A DNA stretch of 64,000 bases from Flavobacteriales bacterium (GTDB taxonomy: Bacteria; Bacteroidota; Bacteroidia; Flavobacteriales_F; PHOS-HE28). The stretch lies in the NCBI GenBank assembly GCA_023957375.1, contig JAMLHB010000003.1, positions 397,342 through 461,341 of the forward strand, in the 5' to 3' direction. Numbering within the stretch: the first letter of the stretch is position 1; each line of letters begins with the position of its first letter. The position numbers were made by a program, and so were the translations under genes. The notes below the pieces were generated by a model that saw only the letters and a list, made by a program, of their open reading frames with translations, searched no databases and had not been told where the DNA came from. Below are positions 18,029-25,203 of the stretch, piece after piece.

Positions 18029-18467
18029 CAATGTCATTCAGTCAAGGGAGCATTTATCAACGGATCATGGTCCGTAGGCTGGAAGCCTGCGATGTTGTCG
18101 TTCCACAGGCTGGAAGCCTGTGCCACAACCGTGTTCTTCCTCCACAGGCTGGAAGCCTGTGCTACAACCGTGTTCTTCTTCCACAGGCTGGAAGCCTGTG
18201 CTACAACCGTGTTCTTCTTCCACAGGCTGGAAGCCTGTACTACAACCATGTTCTTCTTCCACAGGCTGGAAGCCTGTGCTACAACCATGTTCTTCCTTCA
18301 CAGGCTGGAAGCCTGTGCTACAACCGTGTTCTTCTTCCACAGGCTGGAAGCCTGTGCTACAACCGTGTTCTTCTTCCACAGGCTGGAAGCCCGTGATACG
18401 ACAGTGCTCTTCCTCCACAGGCTGGAAGCCTGTGCTACAATCTTCCTCCCTTAACTGAATGACATTG
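18029..18467. mobile_element. MITE-like element with IS4-type ends enclosing a repeat array
   Basis: The ends are CAATGTCATTCAGTCAAGG and, inverted, CAATGTCATTCAGTTAAGG. They differ from each other at one position and match the 19 bp ends of the IS at 13908-15352 at 17-18 positions. The 439 bp interior holds no transposase, only the 39 bp hairpin array. The flanks TGGGAGACCC and GCGGTGGCCC do not form an exact duplication. Reading it as a nonautonomous relative of the IS is inference. Confidence 0.7.
18076..18440. repeat. Array of ten palindromic repeats, 39 bp period
   Basis: The core AGGCTGGAAGCC starts at 18076, 18107, 18146, 18185, 18224, 18263, 18302, 18341, 18380 and 18419. Spacing is 31 bp once, then 39 bp eight times. 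Each unit holds CACAGGCT-GGA-AGCCTGTG, a perfect 8 bp stem, and a ~20 bp pyrimidine-rich spacer (CTACAACCGTGTTCTTCTTC). In the first unit the outer stem has changed on both sides so that pairing is kept. Because 39 is divisible by three, all frames stay open and give false peptides such as TGFQPV. Confidence 0.95.
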
Positions 18468-18699
18468 GCGGTGGCCCCGGGGACAGGGGTCGATGACGCC
18501 GCTACGGTGACAGAAATTGGCCGCTGCGCGCATTCCCGCAGCCGCCCCATACCGCCTGCATGACAGGCGTTATGCCCCTCAACACCCAAGCGGCATCGGC
18601 GTGCAGGAGCAGTTTCTCCTTGGCGGCCCTTGTAACGTCCGAGAACCATTTGCATCGAATGACTGTTGATTGAACAAAAGTTCCAATTTCAAAACCACA

Positions 18700-19248
18700 A
18701 TGAAAAAGCTTACTGCGACCCTCCAACATGGTGCGATGCTCTTCGCGCTTTCCGCCTTTGTCTGCGGGGGTGCCCTCGCGCAGGCGAATCCGGCGCTCAA
18801 CGATGCGGAGATCGCGCATATCGGCGTAACTGCCAACCAGATCGATGTGAACTACGGGAACATCGCACTGAAGAACTCGAACAACCCCGAGGTGAAGCGC
18901 TTCGCACAGACCATGATCGATGACCACAGCGGCGTGATCAAAGCGGCCACCGCCCTGGCGCAACGGTTAGGCGTGACGCCACAGGACAACGCCATGAGCA
19001 AATCGCTCAATGCCGGTGCCGTGACGGAAACCAAGAAGCTCGAATCGCTGAAGGGTGCCGAGTTTGACAAGGCTTACGTGAACAATGAGGTGGAATACCA
19101 CAAGGCGGTGATCACGGCGGTGCACACCCTGCTGATCCCGCAGATCCAAAATGCGGATGTGAAGGACCTGTTCGTCTCCATCAGTCCCGTGCTGGACACG
19201 CACTTGGAACACGCCTATATGCTCCAAAAGAAGCTGAACAGCAAATGA
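18700..19248 (+). CDS. DUF4142 secreted protein
   Basis: This 182-residue protein has a signal peptide ending near GGALAQA. It is predicted to be an all-helical, ferritin-like bundle of the DUF4142 type, as shown by NPEVKRFAQTMIDDHSGVIKAA and the C-terminal HLEHAYMLQKKL. DUF4142 proteins are periplasmic or exported and of unknown biochemical role. The stop overlaps the ATG of the cupredoxin gene (ATGA), so the two are probably made together. The ATG at 18700 starts the signal peptide. Confidence 0.85.
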   Translation: MKKLTATLQHGAMLFALSAFVCGGALAQANPALNDAEIAHIGVTANQIDVNYGNIALKNSNNPEVKRFAQTMIDDHSGVIKAATALAQRLGVTPQDNAMSKSLNAGAVTETKKLESLKGAEFDKAYVNNEVEYHKAVITAVHTLLIPQIQNADVKDLFVSISPVLDTHLEHAYMLQKKLNSK

Positions 19249-19622
19249 GCAAGATCCAATCCTTGTCCCGGACGGCCGCCGGTGCCTTGTGCGCATCGCT
19301 GCTGTTGATGGCGTGCGGCGGTGGCAGCAATACCACCGGCAGCACCACCGGGAACGACACTACGGCAGTGGCCAAGTCCGACACCGTGTTCATCGCCAAG
19401 ATGCAGTTCAAGCCGGCAACGCTTACGGTGCATGCCGGTGACGAGGTCGTCTTCATGAACAACGATGTGGTGGCACACGATGCCACAGCGTTGCCCGACA
19501 GCGCTTGGACCTCGGGCAAGTTGGACCCGGGCCAAAGCTGGAAGCTGGTGGCTGACAAGTCCACGGACTATTTCTGCAGCATCCACCAAGTGATGAAAGG
19601 CCATTTGGAGGTGCAACCTTGA
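19245..19622 (+). CDS. Plastocyanin/cupredoxin-like lipoprotein
   Basis: This 125-residue lipoprotein precursor has the lipobox LLMAC (Cys at about 23). The mature part is a blue-copper fold with the ligand set His (NNDVVAHDA) and Cys-x3-His-x3-Met (CSIHQVMKGH). It is probably a membrane-tethered periplasmic electron carrier or copper-binding protein. It is coupled by a 4 bp overlap to the DUF4142 gene and followed by a terminator, so the two form a complete operon. Redox partner unknown. Confidence 0.88.
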   Translation: MSKIQSLSRTAAGALCASLLLMACGGGSNTTGSTTGNDTTAVAKSDTVFIAKMQFKPATLTVHAGDEVVFMNNDVVAHDATALPDSAWTSGKLDPGQSWKLVADKSTDYFCSIHQVMKGHLEVQP

Positions 19623-19644
19623 GGGTTGATCCGAAGTGAAGGCA

Positions 19645-19674
19645 CAAGGGCCGTCCTTAACCGGGCGGCCCTTG
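19645..19674 (+). terminator. Terminator of the DUF4142-cupredoxin operon
   Basis: CAAGGGCCG pairs with CGGCCCTTG, extended by inner TCC/GGG pairs. The following CTGCTT is a weak U-tract. It lies 22 nt after the stop. Confidence 0.7.
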
Positions 19675-19781
19675 CTGCTTACAGTGCCTTGTCCGTTCCC
19701 CGGTGGAACGGAGCCATGCGCCTCCCTGCCGCATGTAGCCGGACAGGCGATGCCGGCCTTTCACGTACAACCGGTGTGCGC

Positions 19782-20000
19782 GGCTATCGCCTCTTGCGCG
19801 CCCTGCGGCCGCGACTTTCCCGGTTTCTCAACCACGGATGGACACAGATGAACACGGATAAATGCGCGATGTGGCAAGTGGGCCACGGATTTGCGACCGA
19901 TACCCGGAGAGGTCCGCGATCCGTGTCCATCCGTGTGGATCCGTGGTTCGTTCAAGTATTGGACATGCGCTGCCAGGCGCAGTATTAAGAGGCGATAGCC
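19782..20000. repeat. 219 bp fold-back (nested inverted repeat) element
   Basis: The outer arms GGCTATCGCCTCTT and AAGAGGCGATAGCC are perfect 14 bp inverted repeats. Inside lies a second pair, ACCACGGATGGACAC... (19831) and, inverted, ...GGATCCGTGGTT (19940). The inner motif belongs to the CCACGGATGGACACAGATG type of interspersed repeat that I recall from many bacterial genomes. There is no coding capacity. It ends 23 nt before the sigma-factor start and could carry its 5' control region. Confidence 0.8.
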
Positions 20001-20023
20001 CTGGATGGAATGCGGGTGCGCCG

Positions 20024-20563
20024 ATGCCCGCTGTAACTTTCACCGGACCCGCCCGTCATACCCGTGATCCCTTCGCCGTGACCCTCCACGAGTACAATAG
20101 CGCCGTGCAAGCCCATGCGGACGGCATTTTCCGCTTTGCGGTGAAGCACCTGCTCGACCGCGACAACGCCAAGGACGTGGTGCAGGAAACTTTCGCGAGG
20201 CTTTGGCAGAAGCTGGATGACGTGGACGGCACCAAGGCCAAGAGCTACCTCTTCACCACGGCGCACCACCTCTTGGTAGACTCGGCACGCCGGGATACAA
20301 GAAGCACACGGATGGACGAACGGCATGAAGACCTGCGCTGGGGTACCCAATCGCAACCCGACCTGCAGAAAGTGCTGGATACCGCTTTGGCCACCTTGCC
20401 CGAAATGCAGCGCAGCGTGGTGCTGCTGCGCGACCTGGAGGGATACAGCTACGAAGAGATCGCTGAGCTCACCCAATTGAACATCACGCAGGTGAAAGTG
20501 TACATCTATCGCGGCCGTACGGCACTGAAGGAATACATCGGCAAGCTGGAGAACGTGCTATGA
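20024..20563 (+). CDS. ECF-type RNA polymerase sigma factor
   Basis: This 179-residue sigma-70 family protein has region 2 (about residues 29-88, with DRDNAKDVVQETFARLWQ) and region 4 (LPEMQRSVVLLRDLEGYSYE, then helix-turn-helix EEIAELTQLNITQVKVYIYR). It directs RNA polymerase to a small envelope-type regulon. The start at 20024 is the last ATG before region 2; the frame runs further upstream through the fold-back element. Its stop overlaps the next start (ATGATG), pairing it with its likely anti-sigma factor. Confidence 0.92.
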   Translation: MPAVTFTGPARHTRDPFAVTLHEYNSAVQAHADGIFRFAVKHLLDRDNAKDVVQETFARLWQKLDDVDGTKAKSYLFTTAHHLLVDSARRDTRSTRMDERHEDLRWGTQSQPDLQKVLDTALATLPEMQRSVVLLRDLEGYSYEEIAELTQLNITQVKVYIYRGRTALKEYIGKLENVL

Positions 20564-21843
20564 TGTTGGACCGGCACACATACGAAGCTTGGTTGCTGGA
20601 CCGCGCCGAGGGTATGCTGACCCCGGCACAGGAACAGCAATTGGATGCGTTCCTCAAGGCACATCCGGAGCTCGTGGCGGGCACGGGCGAATTGCCCACG
20701 GTACAGGCCGGTGATGAGCACTTCCACGATAAGGGCCCGCTGCTGCGCACCTTCCCTCCCACCGGCCTGCCGGACGCGGCACGGTTGGATGACTTTCTCA
20801 CCGCGCGCATGGAGGGCGACCTGTCCCCGGCACAGGAACTGGAACTGGGGCGCTACTTGTACGACCACCCGGAAGCGGAACGGAACGCGGCCCTCATGGC
20901 CAAAGCCAGGGTGGAGGCTGAAGCCGAGCCGTTCAAGCATAAGGCCGGCCTGGAAAAGCATTTCCCGCCGCAGGGTTATCCCGAAGCACACCGGGTCACT
21001 GATTTCCTGATCGCCGATGCGGAAGGTGACCTGACTGCCGACCAACATGCTGCGCTCGTACAATACCTGCACGATCACCCGGAGGCGCGGCGCCAACAGC
21101 GCCTGGTGGCCGCAGCACACATTCGGCCGGAGCCGGTGGCCTATCCGTGGAAAGAACAATTGCTGAAGCGCGAATCGCGCGTGTTGCCCTTGTGGGCGCG
21201 TTGGGCCGCAGCGGCAAGTATTCTGCTGTTCATCAGCCTGGGGCTGCTATTGCAATTCCGAGGCGACAGGAATGATGCGTCCTTGGCACAGCGCACCCGC
21301 CCCTCGGCACCGGCAGCACCGCTTCCTGCCAAGCCCGCCGCACAGGAAACGGCTTCACACACCGCGCCGCCAACGCAAGTGAACCGCCCCGTGCAGGAGA
21401 ACACCGCAGGCCGTGCACCGACTAATGCCGGCAAGCAAGTGAAGCGTGAAGCGGCCCCTGCTGAACGGCTGGAGAATCCACGTGAGGAAACTCAAGTGCC
21501 TGTACCAGTGGAACCGGAATTGGCTGAAGTACCTGCCGCACCGCTGGAGCCAACAGCACCTGCTTCACCCGCACACCAAGCAGCACCCGCAGCTCCAGTG
21601 GCAACTTCGCAAGGCCAGAACCTCGCTGTTTTCGCGGCCAACCAATTGCGCGGCGACGTGCTGGCCACGCCCAAGCGTTCCAGCCGATTGGACGGCAATG
21701 ATCTGTTGGCCATGGCGGACCGTGCCGTGGGCGCCATTAGCAACGGGGCAGGCGGTGTGCAGGTGCAGCGCAGCGCAACGCGCGAGAAGATCCGTTTCAG
21801 CCTCGGCCGGAACTTCGCCATCAGTGCGAGCCGCGCCCGTTGA
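20560..21843 (+). CDS. Putative membrane anti-sigma factor with triplicated zinc-less N-domain
   Basis: This 427-residue protein is translationally coupled to the ECF sigma gene. The N-terminus is three imperfect ~70-residue repeats (about 8-77, 78-147 and 148-205) centred on EGxLTPxQ...LxxYLxxHPE and ending FPPxGxPEAxR. The pattern resembles the helical zf-HC2 anti-sigma domain but lacks its Cys/His ligands. One membrane segment follows at ~210-233, then a long Pro/Ala/Glu-rich extracytoplasmic stretch and a short conserved-looking tail (LLAMADRAVGAI). Anti-sigma function is inferred from position and topology. Confidence 0.65.
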   Translation: MMLDRHTYEAWLLDRAEGMLTPAQEQQLDAFLKAHPELVAGTGELPTVQAGDEHFHDKGPLLRTFPPTGLPDAARLDDFLTARMEGDLSPAQELELGRYLYDHPEAERNAALMAKARVEAEAEPFKHKAGLEKHFPPQGYPEAHRVTDFLIADAEGDLTADQHAALVQYLHDHPEARRQQRLVAAAHIRPEPVAYPWKEQLLKRESRVLPLWARWAAAASILLFISLGLLLQFRGDRNDASLAQRTRPSAPAAPLPAKPAAQETASHTAPPTQVNRPVQENTAGRAPTNAGKQVKREAAPAERLENPREETQVPVPVEPELAEVPAAPLEPTAPASPAHQAAPAAPVATSQGQNLAVFAANQLRGDVLATPKRSSRLDGNDLLAMADRAVGAISNGAGGVQVQRSATREKIRFSLGRNFAISASRAR

Positions 21844-21949
21844 GGCCCGTCCGCACCGCACGGGTGCCGTTCATCACAACCACGCATGTGCCTTGTAACA
21901 ACATCCGTTGTACGGCTGTCTTATGTCCGAAAACCAGCACATCACAACC

Positions 21950-22333
21950 ATGAAAACCGCACATCTTTCCCTCCTGCTGTTCCTGGGCACCATGCTTTTC
22001 GCCGGCCAGGCCCGCGCCGCAAGCGGTGATGCACCGGCACCTTCCACCACCAACAGCCGCGCCATGGAGCGCGCCGTGATGCACCAGATCGACCGCCATG
22101 TGGTCTTTCCGCTCGATGCGGAGGGCGCGGAGATGTACGGTGTGGTTGACGTGGACTTTGCCGTGGACGTGAAGGGCCGCCTGGTGGTGAAGGAAGCCAG
22201 CTCGCGCAACGCAGCGCTCCGCGATTACGTGGTGCGCAAACTGGGCCAGATCCGGGTGGGGTCGAACCCTTCAGGCCTGTGGAACACCACCCATCTGCGC
22301 TTCACCTTCAAGCCTGAACACGGTGAACTGTAA
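21950..22333 (+). CDS. Small exported protein, TonB-C-like
   Basis: This 127-residue protein has a signal peptide (LSLLLFLGTMLFAGQARA). The mature region (VVDVDFAVDVKGRLVVKEAS, then a C-terminal beta strand) resembles the TonB C-terminal fold without a transmembrane anchor. It lies in the sigma/anti-sigma cluster, 42 nt before an outer-membrane protein gene, and may belong to the same regulon. It is not assigned to a named family. Confidence 0.6.
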   Translation: MKTAHLSLLLFLGTMLFAGQARAASGDAPAPSTTNSRAMERAVMHQIDRHVVFPLDAEGAEMYGVVDVDFAVDVKGRLVVKEASSRNAALRDYVVRKLGQIRVGSNPSGLWNTTHLRFTFKPEHGEL

Positions 22334-22375
22334 CAACCGGGGCACTTCCCCGTCGTATGGCAAACGCGACACCTG

Positions 22376-23359
22376 ATGAAACCCCTGTCCATCATCGTTC
22401 CGATCCTGCTCCCCATCGCAGTCACCGCCCAGCAGGACAGCCTGTCGGTGGACACCGCAAAGCACGGATCGACGCACTCCATCATGCTGATGGCGGGCGG
22501 CCAGGGGGTGAAGTTGAAGGTAGTGCCCAACGACACCTTGCAGGCCGAACAGGGCGACACACTGCGGATCCTCACCAAGCGGAAGCTGGTGCGCATCATC
22601 ACCACGCCCCGCGAGGACCGCGACACCACCCTGCGCTTCGAGGACGAGCTGGCGCGCCTGCGCCGCGAACGCCGCAACCTGTTCACCTACTGGGCGGGGC
22701 TGGAGTACGGCATCAACACCTTCCTCACCACCGACGGCCGCATTGGCGACGGGCCGGAGAGCGGCCCGCTACAGCTCAACAATGCCAAGAGCCGCTTCTT
22801 CGCCATCAACTTCATGGAGTACAAAGCGGAGTTCGGCACCCACCACGTTGGGCTGTTCACCGGCCTGGGCATCGAGTTCGACAATTACCTGCTGAGCGGG
22901 AACACCACGCTGGGCGCTGACGGCGACAGCACTTTCGCCGTGCCCATGGAGCTGCCCGTGCTGAACAAGAACAAGCTGCGCCAGATCGGCCTGCGCGTGC
23001 CGCTGATGCTGGAGCTGAACACGGCGCGCGCCAAGCTGCCCGCCACACCGGAGGAGTACGCAGCGAAGAAGGATTGGTCCTTCACCCGCAAGAACAACTT
23101 CCACTTGGCCGCTGGCGTGGTGGGCACCTGGTACTTCGACTCCATGTACAAGCAGAAGTACACCGAGGGCGGGCACAACGTAAAGAACCGCAGCAAGGAC
23201 GATTACAACCTGCTGCCCTACCGCCTGGCGGCGCGCGCCCAGGTGGGCTTCGCGGGCCTGAACCTCTTTGCCGAATATGCGCTCACGCCCCTGTTTGAGG
23301 AAGGCACGGCACCGGACCTGCGGGCACTGAACGTGGGCCTGACATTGGTGGGGTTCTAA
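22376..23359 (+). CDS. Outer-membrane beta-barrel protein
   Basis: This 327-residue protein has a signal peptide (MKPLSIIVPILLPIAVTAQQ), a charged linker (EDELARLRRERRNLF), then repeated amphipathic strands with aromatic girdles and a C-terminal strand ending LTLVGF, as in small Bacteroidota outer-membrane barrels of the PorT type. It is the last gene of the sigma-factor cluster. Envelope target or effector of that sigma factor is inference. Confidence 0.7.
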   Translation: MKPLSIIVPILLPIAVTAQQDSLSVDTAKHGSTHSIMLMAGGQGVKLKVVPNDTLQAEQGDTLRILTKRKLVRIITTPREDRDTTLRFEDELARLRRERRNLFTYWAGLEYGINTFLTTDGRIGDGPESGPLQLNNAKSRFFAINFMEYKAEFGTHHVGLFTGLGIEFDNYLLSGNTTLGADGDSTFAVPMELPVLNKNKLRQIGLRVPLMLELNTARAKLPATPEEYAAKKDWSFTRKNNFHLAAGVVGTWYFDSMYKQKYTEGGHNVKNRSKDDYNLLPYRLAARAQVGFAGLNLFAEYALTPLFEEGTAPDLRALNVGLTLVGF

Positions 23360-23417
23360 TACCATGTACGCATTCAATATCGGCCGATCTGCTTGCCCTC
23401 TTTCCGGATTACTTCTC

Positions 23418-23461
23418 CGCGGAACAGGTTCCGTAGGCCCCGCTACGCAACCTGTTCCGCG
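23418..23461. repeat. Long inverted repeat between convergent genes
   Basis: CGCGGAACAGGTT and AACCTGTTCCGCG are perfect 13 bp arms. CGTAG/CTACG extends the stem with one bulge around GCCCC. There is no U-tract on either side. It may act as a barrier or processing site between the convergent genes ending at 23359 and 23641. Confidence 0.75.
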
Positions 23462-23569
23462 TATCGCCCTCCGAAAAGATCGCGGCGCAACTCGTGGTCG
23501 GCCTTGAATGCATAAATGGTATAATGCCTGCCGATCCTGCGGCAACGAGGGGTTGACGCGGGCCGGCAC

Positions 23570-23610
23570 CGAAGGGCTGCTGCACTTGCGGCGGCCCTTC
23601 GTATTTGTTT
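23570..23610 (+). terminator. Candidate terminator
   Basis: CGAAGGGC pairs with GCCCTTCG and continues inward to a 14 bp stem with an ACTT loop, followed by TATTTGTTT on the plus strand. It is 210 nt after the plus-strand gene and may serve it. It has the same GGGC/GCCC style as the terminators at 4682, 11357 and 19645. Confidence 0.6.
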
Positions 23611-23640
23611 CAGCCACATGCAGCAGGCATGTGTCACCTG

Positions 23641-25203
23641 CTACCAGCGCATGCCGACGGGTTCGCTCGGCGTGCTTTCGGTACCGTCCGGGAGCACCAT
23701 ACGCAGCAGATAAAGGTTCAAGGCCCCGCGCACCGGTGCTGTGTCCGTGTATCCTTCCACATTGACGGGTAGATCCTTCAGCAGCTTGGGCTCGCCGCCG
23801 TCCACGGACCGGTAGAGCTTGAAGCCCAGGCCGTGCCTTTCCCGCCCGGCCCAGGAAAGACTGATCCCATCCTTGGTGCGGGTGGCGGTTAGCAGGCGCG
23901 GTGCATCGGCTCCCATGGGCCCGGCATCCAGCGCCACCGCTTGCGAAGGCACGCCCCGCATGCCCGAAAGGGCAACGCCCACCACCCGGTAGCGGTAGGC
24001 CAGGCCGGGCATGGCCGTGGAGTCGATATAGGCCAGGATGCCGGGCTCCAACGCTTGTTTGGTCACCGGATTGAAATCGGACCCATCGGCCGTGGCGCGC
24101 TCCACTTGGGTCCATGAGATGCCGCGGTCACCGGACCATGGCTCGCGCCAACTGACGATCACGGCGCGGTCCGTCCGGCGCACCGCCACATCCGTGGGTG
24201 AGGCCGGTATGCGCTCATCCAAAGCTTGTACGCCAGCTACCGGAGAGGGGCCGCTGATGGTACCGCCGATCCCTACGGCCCGCACCCGGTAGCGCAGCAC
24301 CCGGTTGTCCGTTACGGAGCTGTCCGTCCACTGCGGGCCGGCACCGGCACGTGGCCGGATGCCTGCGGCAACCATGACGAACCCTGTGTCAGCGGGTGTG
24401 CCTCGTTCCACATTGTACTCCAGGACATCCGGGTCGCCCCCGGGCCAGTACAAGCGGATGCCGGAAGGACCGTTTTCAGCCTGCAACCAAGCGGGGGACG
24501 CCACGGGCGGCGCGTAGTCACACACCCCTTGCACCGGCATGCTCATGGTGGAAGTGCCCACCACATCGATCGCTTCCAGCCGGTAGAAATAGGTCTCCTT
24601 CACGCGCTGTACCCGGTCCATGAAGATGGTATCCAGCACGGGCACGTCAGCCAGGTGCAAGTAGGGCCCCTCAAAGCGGTCCGCCCGGTAAATGGCGATC
24701 CCCCGGGTGCGCACGGCATGTTCCAACCGCCAGCTAAGCCGGATGCCACGTGTACCGGGTACATCATCGGCCCGGATGTACTTGAACCATGGCCGGGCCT
24801 CGGCATTGAGGTTGTTCGCGGAAACCCACGGGGAGGATGGTCCTTCGCGGCCTGCGGTATCCATGGGCATCAAGCGGTATTCGTAGATGCCGAGCTCGGT
24901 GAACAGCGTGTCCCAGCAGATCACGGTGGTGGTGTCATTGCGCGTGCCTTGGACGATCACCGGATGGATCTCCGCTTCGGTGCCCACATGCTGCCGCCTG
25001 CGGAACACGCGGACTGCGGCAGGCACGCACTTCGGCGCAGCCCAAGCCACGCGGATGCGCTCGCCGTTGGTTTCCTGTGACACGGGTTGGAACAAGCAAG
25101 CCGTTTGGGCTGTCTTGGTCGTGACGGCCTGCTGGCCTGCGCAGGGCAAGGCAAGCACCAGGAAAGGAAGGATGAATGTGCGCATGGTCATGGCCGTTTT
25201 CAT
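23641..25203 (-). CDS. Secreted fibronectin type III-like protein
   Basis: This 520-residue protein starts at the ATG at 25203, which overlaps the upstream stop as ATGA; the frame also has an ATG at 25212. A signal peptide (TFILPFLVLALPCAGQQ) is followed by four or five FnIII-like modules, e.g. PAWLQAENGPSGIRLYWPGG, SPTDVAVRRTDRAVIVSWRE and APRLLTATRTKDGISLSWAG. There is no T9SS sorting domain, so it probably stays in the periplasm or at the outer membrane. It is the last gene of the three-gene operon starting at 33146. Confidence 0.8.
   Translation of the reverse strand: MKTAMTMRTFILPFLVLALPCAGQQAVTTKTAQTACLFQPVSQETNGERIRVAWAAPKCVPAAVRVFRRRQHVGTEAEIHPVIVQGTRNDTTTVICWDTLFTELGIYEYRLMPMDTAGREGPSSPWVSANNLNAEARPWFKYIRADDVPGTRGIRLSWRLEHAVRTRGIAIYRADRFEGPYLHLADVPVLDTIFMDRVQRVKETYFYRLEAIDVVGTSTMSMPVQGVCDYAPPVASPAWLQAENGPSGIRLYWPGGDPDVLEYNVERGTPADTGFVMVAAGIRPRAGAGPQWTDSSVTDNRVLRYRVRAVGIGGTISGPSPVAGVQALDERIPASPTDVAVRRTDRAVIVSWREPWSGDRGISWTQVERATADGSDFNPVTKQALEPGILAYIDSTAMPGLAYRYRVVGVALSGMRGVPSQAVALDAGPMGADAPRLLTATRTKDGISLSWAGRERHGLGFKLYRSVDGGEPKLLKDLPVNVEGYTDTAPVRGALNLYLLRMVLPDGTESTPSEPVGMRW

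Noticed and set aside
18076..18440. CRISPR array
   Set aside because: The intervals between hairpin cores are nearly identical to one another rather than unique spacers, and no cas genes are present.
18065..18655. Repetitive proteins with TGFQPV, AGSLCYN or HRLEACAT units
   Set aside because: All are translations of the 39 bp hairpin array, whose period divisible by three keeps every frame open. There is no signal, domain or plausible start.
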